Shown in pieces: positions 1-14,084 of a stretch of 64,000 nucleotides of DNA (the stretch's first letter is position 1; the number at the start of each line of letters is the position of its first letter). This DNA comes from Rapana venosa (taxonomy: Eukaryota > Mollusca > Gastropoda > Neogastropoda > Muricidae). Both the position numbers and the translations under genes were made by a program. The notes beneath the pieces were generated by a model. The model did no database searches, was not told the DNA's origin, and saw only the letters and a program-made list of their open reading frames with translations. Where the stretch lies: assembly GCA_028751875.1 (NCBI GenBank), contig CM054167.1:18336604-18400603 (forward strand). The letters run 5' to 3'.

Positions 1-194
1 GCCACACACACACACCTCACTCACCCACCCACACAAAAACCCCCACACACACACACCACACACACTATGCACACTCCTCAAAACACAAAACCCTCATACC
101 ACCACAAACACTCCTCCCACACACAAATACACCCCACACACAACAACACACACACTACTACTAACTATATACTATAGTCACACACACACACGCA

Positions 195-377
195 CCTAGG
201 CAGCGAAAGTTCTCAGCGATGTCATTGGCAGCGATGTCCTTGGCAGCGATGTCCTTGGCAGCGATGTCCTTGGCAGGGATGTCCTTGGCAGCGATGTCCT
301 TGGCAGGGATGTCCTCGGCAGCGATGTCCTTGGCAGCGATGTCCTTGGCAGCGATGTCCTCAGCAGCGATGTTCACA
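195..377. repeat. 15-bp minisatellite, array unit 1
   Basis: About eleven copies of GGCAGCGATGTCCTT. On the minus strand the unit reads as the pentapeptide A-K/E-D-I-A. It is flanked by CA repeat on the left and by the unique segment of the macrosatellite unit on the right. Confidence 0.9.
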
Positions 378-2364
378 CACACAAAGTTTGCAACAGCATA
401 ATTATACTGGTGATGAAATACCAGTGATATATCATGCACTGATTTGCCTGCAGTATAAATTATTCCCTCACCTACACACACACACACCATCATTTACCAC
501 ACAACACACACACACACACACACCATCATTCACTCACACCACACACCACACACACACACCAAAAACACACACACCATCATTCAACACACCACAACACACA
601 CACACTCTCTCTTTTCCTACACTGCATACTCACTACCTCCCCCCCCTCCTTCTCTCTGTCTTCACACCCCACACACATTTTTACAAACACAACACTCACC
701 ACACACACATCATTCCCCACAAACACACACACACACACACAGAGTCTTTTCCTACACTGTATACTTCCTTATCCATCCCTCCACGCCCCCCCCCTCCTCC
801 TCTCTCTCTCTCTCTCTCTCTCTTTTCCCCTCTCTGTCCCCACACACAAACCCCATCACTTTTCATATACACATTCCCCCCTCACAAACACACACCATCA
901 TTCACACACACAACAACACACCATTTCTCTCACACACACACATCCATCATTCACACACACAATACACACACACGCACACACGCATACACACGCAAGCACA
1001 CATAAGCATGCACCAAACACACACACCTCATTCACACACACACCATGCATGCATACACACCCCACATCATTCACACACACCAAAACATGCATGCATACAC
1101 ACAAACATCATTCCACAACACACACACACAACACACACCACACAGTTCTTCCCCAAGTGCCTTCCCCTTAAAAAAAACAACCAAAAAAAACATAACTACC
1201 CCCTCACACACATTCATTCATACCTCTTCCCCCACTCCCAACCATCCTTTCCCCTCCCCCTTCCTAGACCTCTTTCCCCAAAATTCTACCACCACCCCAA
1301 CCCTCTAAAAAGAATTTGTCATCGTGTCAGCATGCACCAAACTGTCTACCTGCCTTCTGTGTCCACATGGGCGGGCCAGGGGTTAGTGTAACAGGGGCCC
1401 GATTAGTATGAACAGTTAGCAAAAAGGAAAGGGTTTGGTTGTCTGGTCGTCTGTTGGAAAGCATGTGGACACAGCAACAGATAGAATTTATGGTACATAG
1501 CTGTAGACACAGTTACCGTTAATAGGACTTTCCGGTTTGCCTTTTTAAAATTTGGATTTTTTTTCATCAAAAAATTTCCAGCTCTGCTATTGGCAAAGCA
1601 ATTTCAGACCCAAAGACTTTTGAAGACTTTGTGTCCATTAAAAAAAAAACCGTAAAAACCCCCAAAAAAACCATCCGAGGTCTTTTGAATTAAGGTCAAA
1701 ATCAACCTGTGAATTGTTTTTTAAAAATCAAGGCCAAAAGCAATGTGAAAAATTTTTTTTTTTTTGGAAACTAGGGCAAAAAACGAGGTGAGAAAAACTA
1801 TCACTATCGGTGGTCCTCTTTCCCAATCCCCACTTGTCCAAAACATGTATCCCGCCCCTCCTTCCTCACTGTCCCCTCCTCCCCACAAACACACCACCAC
1901 ACACACACACACACTTGTGTCTTTTCTTTTCCTCTGTTATTTTACGTGTAAAGACGTAAAAAATTTTAAAACGTCCTGACACTTGCTACTATACACACAA
2001 CTTTTGTGTGCATCTGTATGACTGCTACTACTACAACACACCGCGCGCACAACCCACCCACCACTACCCTACACAAAAACACACACAACACACCCCCCAC
2101 ACACACACAACACACACACGCATACACATGCACACTACCCACCACTACACCACACACATACACATGCACATGTACGCACGCCACAACACCACCATCACTA
2201 CCCACCCACACAAACACCACAACACACACAACACACACTATGCACACTCTCAAAACACACCCTAACACTACAACACACAAACCTCTCACACACACAAATA
2301 CACACACACACACAACACAAAATACTACTACTACTACTACTAATTAGTCACACACACACACGCA

Positions 2365-2577
2365 CCTAGGCAGCGATGTTCTCAGCGATGTCGATGGCAG
2401 CGATGTCGTCGGTGATGTCCTTGGCAGAGATTCCTCGGTGATGTCCCTTTGGGAGCGATGGCCTTGGCAGGCGATGTCCTTGGCAGCGATGTCTCGGTGA
2501 TGTCCCTTTGGGGGGATGTCCGGCCCGCGATGTCCTTGGCAGCGATGTCCTTGGCAGCTGATGTCTCAGCACGATGT
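2365..2577. repeat. 15-bp minisatellite, array unit 2 (indel-rich)
   Basis: The same 15-bp motif as the other units, but interrupted by several one- and two-base insertions and deletions (for example the tracts near 2450 and 2510). These break the five-residue frame that stays open in the other units. Confidence 0.85.
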
Positions 2578-4661
2578 TCAACACACACAAAGTTTTCAAC
2601 AGATATTATATGGTGATGAAATACCAGTGATATATCATTGCACTGATTTGCCTGCAGTATAAATTATTCCTCACCTACCACACACACACCATCATTCAAA
2701 ACAAACCCCACAACACCACACACACACACACAACCATCATTCACTCTCACACACACACACACACACCCCACACCATATTCACTCTCACCACACCACACAC
2801 ACACACACCATCATTCACTCTCACACACACCCACACACACACAACCACACACACACACACACACACACCATCATTACACACACACACACTTCTCTTTTCC
2901 TACACTGCATACTTACTACTCCACCCCCCCTCTCTCCTGTCTTCACACACACACACACCATCATTTTTACACCCACACACTCCACCTACACACACCATCC
3001 CTTCATACACCCACCACACACACCCCACACACCACACACACACACACACCCACCATCATTCACACACACACCTCTCTTTTCACACTGCATAACTCATACC
3101 TCCACCCCCTCTCTCTCTGTCTTCACACACACACCTCATTTTTACACACACACCACACACACACTCCCCTCACAAAACACCATCATTCACCCCCACACAC
3201 ATACACACACAGAGTCTTTTCCTACACTGTTTCTACCACATCCCTCCCCACGCCCCCCCCCCCTCACTCTCTTTTCTTTCTCTCTCTATCTCTCTCTTCT
3301 TTTCTTCCCCTCTCTCTCTCTTTTCAACCCCCCCATCCTTTCATTATACTATCCCCCCTCCACAAAAACACCCAAATTACACAACCACACACACACAACC
3401 CATCTCTTACACACACAATACCATCATTCACACACACAATACCACACGCCCCGCATCCCCACGCAAGCCACATATGCATGCACACCACACACACATCATT
3501 ACCCCACACAAACTGGCATGCTTACACACACACATCACATAATTTTATATATGTATGTATATGATGGTATATGTTATATGTTTATTATATATGTATTTAC
3601 ATATTTTTATATTATAATAATTTATATGTATATATGTATGATATTATATGTATGTATTTTAAATACTTATGTGTTGGGGATGTGGGTGCGTGTAGGGGAG
3701 AGAGAAAAGGAGAGAGGAGAGAGAGAGAGAAGAGAGAGAGAGAGAGGGAGAGAGAGAGAGGGTGAGAGAGAGAGAGAGAGAGGAGAGAGAGGAGAGAGAA
3801 GAGATAGACGAGGAGAGAGATGCGGGTGTAATAATAGGTACTTTGGTATGAATGCGGGTGTGTCTAAATCACCATGTAGTGAAAATAGCCCCATTAAACA
3901 AACAAAAAACAAAAAAAAAAAAAAAAAAACAACACATCTTCACACACACCACACCACAGTTCTTCCTCAAGTGCCTTCCCCTTAAAAAAAAAAAAAAAAA
4001 AAAAATAACTATCCCCCTCAACACATTCATTATTTCCCCTTCCCCACTCCCCGCCTCCCACCCTACCCTTCTAGCACCCCTTTCCTAAAAATTTACCACC
4101 CCCCCCAACCCCTTAAAAAGAATTTGTCATGTGTCGCTGCACCCAAAAGTTACCTGCCTTCTGTGCCCTGGGGGCAGGATTTTTGTACAGGGCCAGGGTT
4201 AGTAGAACAGTTAGCCCCAAAAGGAAAGGGTCGGTTGTTGGTCGTCTGTTGGAAGATGTGGACACAGCAAAGATAGAATTGGGTAATAGCTGTAGACACA
4301 GTTACCCGTTTTAAAAAATTCTGGATTATAAAATTTTTATTTTTTTTACAAATTTTCCCGCTCTGCATTAGCAAAGCATTTCACACCAAAGATTTTGAAG
4401 ATTTGGGCCTTTTTAAAAAAAAACGTAAACCCCAAAAAAAACCATCTGAGGTCTTTTGAATTAAAGGGCAAAATCAACATGTGAATTGTTTTGAAAAAAA
4501 CAAGGCCCAAAAAAACAATGTGAAATGATTTTTTTTAAAATAGGGCCAAAAATCCAGGTGAGAAAAATCTATCACTATCGGCGGCCCTCTTCTCCCTATC
4601 CCCACTTATCCAAATCTGTATCCTGCCCCTCCTCTCCTCACTGTCCCCCCCCCCCCCCCCT

Positions 4662-4720
<59 letters not shown>

Positions 4721-4883
4721 TGGTCTTTTCTTTTCGTCTGTTATTTTACTGTAAAGACGTAAAAATTTAAGACGTCCTGACACTTGCTACTACTACACAC
4801 AGAACATTTTGTGTGCATCTGTATAACTGCTACTTCTTCTACAACACACACGTGCGCACACCCACCCACCACTACACCGTAAA

Positions 4884-4919
<36 letters not shown>

Positions 4920-5008
4920 TACACATGCACACTCACCACCACTACACCACACACATACACATGCACATGTACGCACGCACACACACACACCATCACTCAC
5001 CACCCACA

Positions 5009-5039
<31 letters not shown>

Positions 5040-5167
5040 TATGCACACTCCTCAAACACACACCCTAACACTACAACACACAAACACTCTCACACACACA
5101 AATACACACACACACACAACACACACTACTACTACTACTACTACTACTAGTCACACACACACACGCA

Positions 5168-5322
5168 CCTAGGCAGCGATGTTCTCAGCGATGTCATTGG
5201 CAGCGATGTCGTAGGTGATGTCCTTGGCAGAGATGTCCTCGGTGATGTCCTTGGCAGCGATGTCCTTGGCAGGGATGTCCTCGGCAGCGATGTCCTTGGC
5301 AGCGATGTCCTCAGCAGCGATG
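5168..5322. repeat. 15-bp minisatellite, array unit 3
   Basis: About ten copies of GGCAGCGATGTCCTT and variants. The order of variants nearly matches the start of the next unit, as expected if whole 2.2-kb units were duplicated after the minisatellite had formed. Confidence 0.9.
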
Positions 5323-5745
5323 TTCACACACACAAAGTTTTCAACAGCATAATTATACTGGTGATGAAATACCAGTGATATATCATTGCACTGATTTGCC
5401 TGCAGTATAAATTATTCCCTCACCTACACACACACACACCATCATTCACCACACACACACACACACACACACACACACCATCATTCACTCACACACACAC
5501 CACACACACACACACACACCACACACACACCACACACACCATCATTCACACACACACACTCTCTTTTCCTACACTGCATACTCACTACCTCCACCCCTCC
5601 TCTCACTCTGTCTTCACACACACACACCATTTTTAACACACACACACACTCCACCTCACACACACCATCATTCACACATCACACCACACACACACACACA
5701 GAGTCTTTTCTACACTGTACTACCTCTATCCCTCCTCCACGCCCC

Positions 5746-5806
<61 letters not shown>

Positions 5807-6086
5807 CACACACACACCCCATCACTTTCATATACACATATCCCCCCTCACAAACACACACCATCATTCACACACACACACACACACACCATTCTCTCTC
5901 ACACACACACATTACCATCATTCACACACACACATACACACACACGCACACACGCATACACACGCAAGCACACATATGCATGCGCACACACACACACCAT
6001 CATTCATACACACACACATGCATGCATACACACACACATCATTCACACACACAAACATGCATGCATACACACACACATCATTCACA

Positions 6087-6132
<46 letters not shown>

Positions 6133-6859
6133 CTTTCCTCAAGTGCCTTCCCCCTTAAAAAAAAACAACCAAAAAAACATAACTATCCCACTCACACACA
6201 TTCATTCATACCTCTTCCCCCACTCCCAACCATCCTACCCCTCCCCCTTCCTAGCACCTCTTTCCCTAAAATTCTACCACCACCCCCAACCCCTCTAAAA
6301 AAGAATTTGTCATCGTGTCAGCATGCACCAAACTGTCTACCTGCCTTCTGTGTCCACATGGCGGGCCAGGATTAGTGTAACAGGGCCAGGATTAGTATGA
6401 ACAGTTAGCAAAAAAGGAAAGGGTCGGTTGTCTGGTCTGTCTGTTGGAAAGCATGTGGACACAGCAACAGATAGAATTGATGGTACATAGCTGTAGACAC
6501 AGTTACCAGTTATAGGACTTTCTGGATTATAAATTTGGATTTCTTTTATCACAAATTTCCAGCTCTGCTATTAGCAAAGCAATTTCACACCCAAAGACTT
6601 TTGAAGACTTTGTGTCCATTAAAAAAAAACCGTAAACCCCAAATAAACCATCTGAGGTCTTTTGAATTAAGATCAAAATCAACCATGTGAATTGTTTTTG
6701 AAAAATCAAGGCCAAAAGTCAATGTGAAATGATTTTTTTAAACTAGGGCCAAAAATCCAGGTGAGAAAAATCTATCACTATCGGCGGCCCTCTTCTCCCT
6801 ATCCCCACTTATCCAAATCTGTATCCTGCCCCCTCCTCTCCTCACTGTCCCCCCCCCCT

Positions 6860-6918
<59 letters not shown>

Positions 6919-7355
6919 CTGTGGTCTTTTCTTTTCGTCTGTTATTTTACCTGTAAAGACGTAAAATTTAAGACGTCCTGACACTTGCTACTACTACACA
7001 CAGAACATTTTGTGTGCATCTGTATAACTGCTACTTCTACAACACACACGCGCGCACACCCACCCACCACTACACCGTAAACAAACACACCACACACACA
7101 CACACACACACACGCATACACATGCACACTCACCCACCACTACAACCACACATACACATGCACATGTACGCACGCACACACACACACCATCACTCACCCA
7201 CCCACACAAACACACACACACACACACACACACTATGCACACTCCTCAAACACACACCCTAACACTACAACACACAAACACTCTCACACACACAAATACA
7301 CACACACACACAACACACACTACTACTACTACTAGTAGTCACACACACACACGCA

Positions 7356-7527
7356 CCTAGGCAGCGATGTTCTCAGCGATGTCATTGGCAGCGATGTCGT
7401 AGGTGATGTCCTTGGCAGAGATGTCCTCGGTGATGTCCTTGGCAGCGATGTCCTTGGCAGGGATGTCCTCGGCAGCGATGTCCTTGGCAGCGATGTCCTT
7501 GGCAGCGATGTCCTCAGCAGCGATGTT
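7356..7527. repeat. 15-bp minisatellite, array unit 4
   Basis: About eleven copies of the 15-bp motif. The order of variants nearly matches the copy at 5.2 kb, with one extra repeat. Confidence 0.9.
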
Positions 7528-7645
7528 CACACACACAAAGTTTTCAACAGCATAATTATACTGGTGATGAAATACCAGTGATATATCATTGCACTGATTT
7601 GCCTGCAGTATAAATTATTCCCTCACCTACACACACACACACCAT

Positions 7646-7676
<31 letters not shown>

Positions 7677-7884
7677 CATCATTCACTCTCACACAACACA
7701 CACACACACACCAACACACACACACCATCATTCACACACACACACTCTCTTTTCCTACACTGCATACTCACTACCTCCACCCCTCCTCTCTCTATCTTCA
7801 CACACCACACACCATTTTTACACACACACACACACACACTCCACCTCACACACACCATCATTCACACACACACACACACACACG

Positions 7885-7916
<32 letters not shown>

Positions 7917-7994
7917 CACACACACACACACAGAGTCTTTTCTACACTGTATACTACCTCTATCCCTCCCTCCACGCCCCCCCCCCCTACTCTC

Positions 7995-8044
<50 letters not shown>

Positions 8045-8312
8045 CACACACACCCATCACTTTCATATACACATATCCCCCCTCACAAACACACCATCAT
8101 TCACACACACACACACACACACACCATTCTCTCTCACACACACACATACCATCATTCACACACACACATACACACACACGCACACACGCATACACACGCA
8201 AGCACACATATGCATGCACACACCACACACACCATCATTCACACACACACACATGCATGCATACACACACACATCATTCACACACACAAACATGCATGCA
8301 TAACACACACAT

Positions 8313-8344
<32 letters not shown>

Positions 8345-9108
8345 TCATTCACACACACACACACACAGAGTTCTTCCTCAAGTGCCTTCCCCCTTAAAAA
8401 AACAACCAAAAAAACATAACTATCCCACTCACACACATTCATTCATACCTCTTCCCCCACTCCCAACCATCCTACCCCTCCCCCTTCCTAGCACCTCTTT
8501 CCCTAAAATTCTACCACCACCCCCAACCCCTCTAAAAAAGAATTTGTCATCGTGTCAGCATGCACCAAACTGTCTACCTGCCTTCTGTGTCCACATGGCG
8601 GGCCAGGATTAGTGTAACAGGGCCAGGATTAGTATGAACAGTTAGCCAAAAAGGAAAGGGTCGGTTGTCTGGTCTGTCTGTTGGAAAACATGTGGACACA
8701 GCAACAGATAGAATTGATGGTACATAGCTGTAGACACAGTTACCAGTTAATAGGACTTTCCGGTTTGCCTTTTAAATTTGGATTTCTTTCATCACAAATT
8801 TCCAGCTCTGCTATTGGCAAAGCAATTTCAGACCCAAAGACTTTTGAAGACTTTGTGTCCATTAAAAAAAAAACGTAAACCCCAAATAAACCATCTGAGG
8901 TCTTTTGAATTAAGGTCAAAATCAACCATGTGAATTGTTTTTCAAAAATCAAGGCCAAAAGTCAATGTGAAATTTTTTTTTTTTTTGGAAACTAGGGCCA
9001 AAAATCGAGGTGAGAAAAATCTATCACTATCGGTGGTCCTCTTCTCCCTATCCCCACTTGTCCAAACATGTATCCTGCCCCCTCCTCTCCTCACTGTCCC
9101 CCTTCCCT

Positions 9109-9150
<42 letters not shown>

Positions 9151-9309
9151 TGTCTTTTCTTTTCCTCTGTTATTTTATGTGTAAAGACGTAAAATTTAAG
9201 ACGTCCTGACACTTGCTACTACTACACACAGAACATTTTGTGTGCATCTGTATGACTGCTACTACTACAACACACACGCGCGCACACCCACCCACCACTA
9301 CACCATACA

Positions 9310-9355
<46 letters not shown>

Positions 9356-9603
9356 TACACATGCACACTCACCCACCACTACACCACACACACACACATG
9401 CACGTGTACGCATGCGCACACACACACCATCACTTACCCACCCACACAAACACACACAAAACCCCACACCCCACACACACACACACACTATGCACACTCC
9501 TCAAACACACACCCTAACACTACAATACACAAACACCCTCACACACACACAACACACACTACTACTACTACTACTATTACTACAAGTCACACACACACAC
9601 GCA

Positions 9604-9742
9604 CCTAGGCAGCGATGTTCTCAGCGATGTCGTCGGTAATGTCCTTGGCACAGATGTCCTCGGTGATGTCCTTGGCAGCGATGTCCTTGGCAGCGATGTC
9701 CTCGGCAGCGATATCCTCGGAGATGTCCTCAGCAGCGATGTT
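9604..9742. repeat. 15-bp minisatellite, array unit 5
   Basis: About nine copies of the 15-bp motif, including a GATATCC variant. It is followed by the shared unique segment of the macrosatellite unit. Confidence 0.9.
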
Positions 9743-10320
9743 CACACACACAAAGTTTGCAACAGCATAATTATACTGGTGATGAAATACCAGTGATATA
9801 TCATTGCACTGATTTGCCTGCAGTATAAATTATTCCCTCACCTACACACACACACCATCATTCACACACACACACACCATCATTCACTCTCACACACACA
9901 CACAACACACACCCACACCATCATTCACACACACACCCCATCATTCACACACCCCACACACACACACTCTCTTTTCCTACACTGCATACTTACTACCTCC
10001 ACCCCTCCTCTCTCTCTGTCTTCACACACACACACACCATCTTTTTTACACATACTCCACCTCACACACACCATCATTCATATACACACACACACACCAT
10101 CATTCACACACACCATCATTCACACACACACACACACTCTCTTTTCCTACACTGCATACTCACTACCTCCACCCCTCCTCTCTCTCTGTCTTCACACACA
10201 CCACCATTTTTACACACACACTCCACCTCACACACACCATCATTCACACACACACACACACAGAGTCTTTTCCTACACTGTATACTACCTCTATCCCTCC
10301 CTCCACGCCCCCCCCCCTCA

Positions 10321-10358
<38 letters not shown>

Positions 10359-10364
10359 CCCTCT

Positions 10365-10396
<32 letters not shown>

Positions 10397-11484
10397 CCCT
10401 CTCTCTCTCTCTCTGTCCTCACACACACCCCATCACTTTCATATACACATATCCCCCCTCACAAAACACACACCATCATTCACACACACACCACACACAC
10501 ACACACACACACCATTCTCTCTCTCACACACACAACCATCATTCACACACACATACACACACACACACGCACACACGCATACACACGCAAGCACACATAT
10601 GCATGCACACACACACACCCATCATTCACACACACGCACATGCATGCATACACACACATCATTCACACACACACACATGCATGCATACACACACACATCA
10701 TTCACACACACACACACACACACCCCACACACACACACACACATAGTTCTTCAAGTGCCTTCCCCCCTTAAAAAACAAAAACAGAAAAAAAAAAAACTAT
10801 CCCTGTCCACTCACACACATTCATTCATACCTCTTCCCCCACTCCCCACCATCCTACCCCTCCCCCTTCCTAACACCTCTTTCCCTAAAATTCTACCACC
10901 ACCCCTAACCCCTCTAAAAAAGAATTTGTCATCGTGTCAGCATGCACCAAACTGTCTACCTGCCTACTGTGTCCACATGACGGGCCAGGATTAGTGCAAT
11001 GGTTAGTGTGAGGATTAGTATGAACAGTTGGCAAAAAACGAAAGGGTCGGTTGTCTGGTCTGTCTGTTGGAAAGCATGTGGACACAGCAACAGATAGATT
11101 TGATGGTACATAGCGGTAGACACAGTTACCAGTTAATAGGACTTTCTGGATTATAAATTTGGATTTCTTTTATCACAAATTTCCAGCTCTGCTATTATTA
11201 GCAAAGCAATTTCAGACCCAAAGACTTTTGAAGACTTTGTGTCCATTAAAAAAAACCGTAAACCCCAAATAAACCATCTGAGGTCTTTTGAATTAAGGTC
11301 AAAATCAACCATGTGAATTGTTTTTGAAAAATCAAGGCCAAAAGTCAATGTGAAATGATTTTTTTTAAACTAGGGCCAAAAATCGAGGTGAGAAAAATCT
11401 ATCACTATCGGTGGCCCTCTTCTCCCTATCCCCACTTATCCAAATCTGTATCCTGCCCCCTCCTCTCCTCACTGTCCCCCCCCT

Positions 11485-11551
<67 letters not shown>

Positions 11552-11715
11552 GTGGTCTTTTCTTTTCGTCTGTTATTATACCTGTAAAGACGTAAAATTT
11601 AAGACGTCCTGATACTTGCTACTAGTACACACAGAACATTTTGTGTGCATCTGTATGACTGCTACTACTACTACAACACACACGCGCGCACACCCACCCA
11701 CCACTACACCATACA

Positions 11716-11773
<58 letters not shown>

Positions 11774-12069
11774 TACACATGCACACTCACCCATCACTAC
11801 ACCACACACACACACACGCATAAACATGCAAACTCACCCACCACGACACCACACACACACACATGCACGTGTACGCACGCACACACACACACCATCACTC
11901 ACCCACCCACACAAACACACACACACACACAACACACACACACACTATGCACACTCCTCAAACACACACCCTAACACTACAACACACAAACACCCTCACA
12001 CACACAAATACACACACACACACACAACACACACTACTACTACTACTACTAGTCACACACACACACGCA

Positions 12070-13000
12070 CCTAGGCAGCGATGTTCTCAGCGATGTCATT
12101 GGCAGCGATGTCGTCGGTGATGTCCTTGGCAGAGATGTCCTCGGTGATGTCCTTGGCAGCGATGTCCTTGGCAGGGATGTCCTTGGCAGCGATGTCCTTG
12201 GCAGCGATGTCCTTGGCAGCGATGTCCTTGGAAGCGATGTCTATGGCAGCGATGTCTTCGGCAGCGATGTCCTTGGCAGCGATGTCCTCAGCAACGATGT
12301 CCTTGGCAGCGATGTCCTCGGAAGCGATGTCCTTGGCTGCGAAGTCTTTGTCAGCGATGTCCTCGGCGATAAACTCGGCAGCGATGATCTCGGCAGCGAT
12401 GTCCTTGGCAGCGAGGTCCTCGGCAGCGATGTCCTTGGCAGCGATATCCTTGGCAGCGATGTCCTCGGTGATGTTCTTGGCAGCAACTTCCTTCGCAGCA
12501 ATGTCCTTGTCAGCGATGTCCTCGGCGATGTCCTTGGCAGCGATGTCCTTGGCAGCGATATCCTCGGCAATGTCCTTATGAGCGATGTCCTTGGCAGCGA
12601 TGTCCTTGGCAGCGATGTCCTTGGCAGCATTGTCCTTGGCAGCGTTGTCCTCGGTGATGTCCTTGGCACCGATGTCCTTGGCAGCGATGTCCTCGGCAAT
12701 GTCCTTATGAGCGATGTCCTTGGCAGCGATGTCCTTGGCAGCGATGTCCTCGGCAGCGATTTCCTCGGCAGCGATGTCCTTGGCAGCGATGTCCTTGGCA
12801 GCGTTGTCCTCGGTGATGTCTTTGGCAGCGATGTCCTCAGCAGCGATGTCCTCGTCAGCGATGTCCTCAGCAGCGATGTCCTTGGCAGCGATGTCCTCGG
12901 CAGCGATGTCCTCGGCGACAGCGGCAATGTCTTCGGCGGCGATGCCCTCGGCATGTCCTCGGCGACGGCAGCAATGTCCTTGGCAATGGAGGCGAAGTCC
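12070..13000. repeat. Expanded 15-bp minisatellite at the end of the array
   Basis: About 62 copies of GGCAGCGATGTCCTT and variants, five to six times more than in the other units. It forms the right end of the macrosatellite array. Almost every copy keeps the 15-bp length, so the minus-strand frame (A-K/E-D-I-A) stays open over the whole block. Confidence 0.93.
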
Positions 13001-13019
13001 TCCTCCGGGTGGTTCCTGC
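12071..13019 (-). CDS. Candidate exon: pentapeptide-repeat ORF (AKDIA)n
   Basis: A minus-strand open frame covers the whole expanded minisatellite and encodes about 60 tandem pentapeptides of the form A-[K/E]-D-I-A, with substitutions to T, V, G, H and N. At its upstream end a possible splice acceptor (TTTCGGCAG, at about 13020) precedes non-repetitive sequence. One frame there begins NHPEEDFASIAKDIAAVAED and then loses the repeat frame through a one-base deficit near 12955. The frame entered in phase 0 begins EPPGGGLRLHC and runs straight into the repeat. No start codon, conserved domain or polyadenylation site is evident. The shorter copies in the other array units end in stop codons. The frame may be a by-product of a repeat whose length is divisible by three. 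The motif resembles low-complexity Ala-rich proteins, and I assign no function. Confidence 0.3.
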
Positions 13020-13031
13020 CGAAACACACAT

Positions 13032-13209
13032 GTTACAACCATCAGTATGGGCCTTTAATATACTTATGGCAACAGTAGTTTTAATACTTAATGACTTTTC
13101 TAATATTACACACGCTATGTGTTACAATCATCAGTATAATCCTTTAGTATACTAATGGCAACAGTAGTTTTAATACTTACTGATTTTTCTAATATTACAT
13201 ACATTATGA
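13032..13209. repeat. Tandem duplication, 89-bp unit, two copies
   Basis: The segment beginning GTTACAACCATCAGTAT is repeated from 13121 with about ten differences. Both copies are AT-rich and non-coding. Confidence 0.85.
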
Positions 13210-13700
13210 ACATGTAGCTATTACCCTTTGAAACGAGTCAAAATAAATAGGTAAACATTGTCATTAATGTGTCCATTCATTTTCCTGTGGTTTTATTTAT
13301 ATTTTTGTTTTGTTATAGTTTTGTATATACATGTGCAAAGAAAAAACTGAAACATAAAAAGGGCATGCTGACTACAACGACAAATAAAAAAGTAAATATC
13401 AGTTTTAGTTGCACAATGATATTTTTCTGCTTAACTTACATATACGGGAATGGTCAGAATGACATACAATTAAAAGTTATTTGTGACATTATCACCCATG
13501 TCTTAACTATAACGCAACTGACGTTACTGAAACAACAACACCTAGCAATATTACTTCTTCTTTTTTTAAGAATTCTGGTTTTAAAGCTTTATTGGGCTTT
13601 TATAGCGATTCTCAGAATGAAGGTGGCAAGAGAAAAACTGAACATATGTCAAAGTCCTTCGACTGAGACTATAAACCAAATGTGAAAATGTAAGCACAAC
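13210..13700. other. AT-rich sequence, no feature seen
   Basis: An open frame of 138 codons runs here on the plus strand, but its hydrophobic, AT-driven composition and lack of splice context give no support for a gene. Confidence 0.4.
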
Positions 13701-13704
13701 ATTT

Positions 13705-13940
13705 TAGGCACATGTTAAAAACCCATTCCGCTTTTCAAAGAGTAGGCCATTTCATGCCAGTAGGAACGGACGACAAAATCTTAACATGCGTGCACACAGT
13801 GTCGTGTTTAGACACCACCCCGCAGTCAGAATGCGGCTGCCTGAATGGCGGAGGAAAACTACGGTCACACATGTGCAAAACTCTCACCACTGGTAAACCT
13901 TGGAGCTCTAGCCAAGGAACAGAGAAAAAAAACAATGACT
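13705..13940 (+). mobile_element. SINE fragments (family B then family A)
   Basis: 13705-13790 matches the middle of SINE family B (CATTCCGCTTTTC, AGGCCATT, GGAACGGACGACAAAATC). It is followed by the 3' part of family A (CAGAATGCGGCTGCCTGAAT, CTCACCACTGGTAAACCTT, GAGCTCTAGCCAAGGAAC). The two families are joined directly. Confidence 0.7.
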
Positions 13941-14084
13941 AACATTCAAAAACCAAAACAACTCCAGAAAAAGTCTTATGCTTTATTATTCGTCTTTCTA
14001 CTGATTAAAAATGGTCTTTGTTTTTGTGTGTGCAACAAATCTTTATTCAACTTTGGATATAAATCTGTAAACTTCCCAAACCCA

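Larger units (their letters stand above)
1..13000. repeat. Macrosatellite array, about 2.2-2.8 kb units
   Basis: The anchor CACCTAGGCAGCGA recurs with its CCTAGG at 195, 2365, 5168, 7356, 9604 and 12070, giving unit lengths of about 2170, 2803, 2188, 2248 and 2466 bp. Each unit has the same order: a 15-bp minisatellite; a short unique segment containing the hairpin CTGGTGATGAAATACCAG; CA- and CT-rich stretches with repeated CACCATCATTCAC blocks; a non-repetitive segment of about 0.75 kb (for example 8380-9110) containing CATCGTGTCAGCATGCACC; then more CA repeat and a CTA-triplet run. The array continues beyond the left edge. The two leftmost units carry many more small indels than the units at 5-12 kb. 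The many open frames in the CA and CT stretches are low-complexity artefacts. Confidence 0.93.

Noticed and set aside
388..12120. Many long ORFs of His/Thr, Cys/Val or Arg/Glu
   Set aside because: They are translations of CA, CT or GA microsatellites, present on both strands and in several frames.
12071..13019. Right-handed beta-helix pentapeptide repeat protein
   Set aside because: The A(D/N)LXX pattern needs a small residue two positions before the hydrophobic one. Here that position is Lys or Glu, so the fit is poor in this frame.
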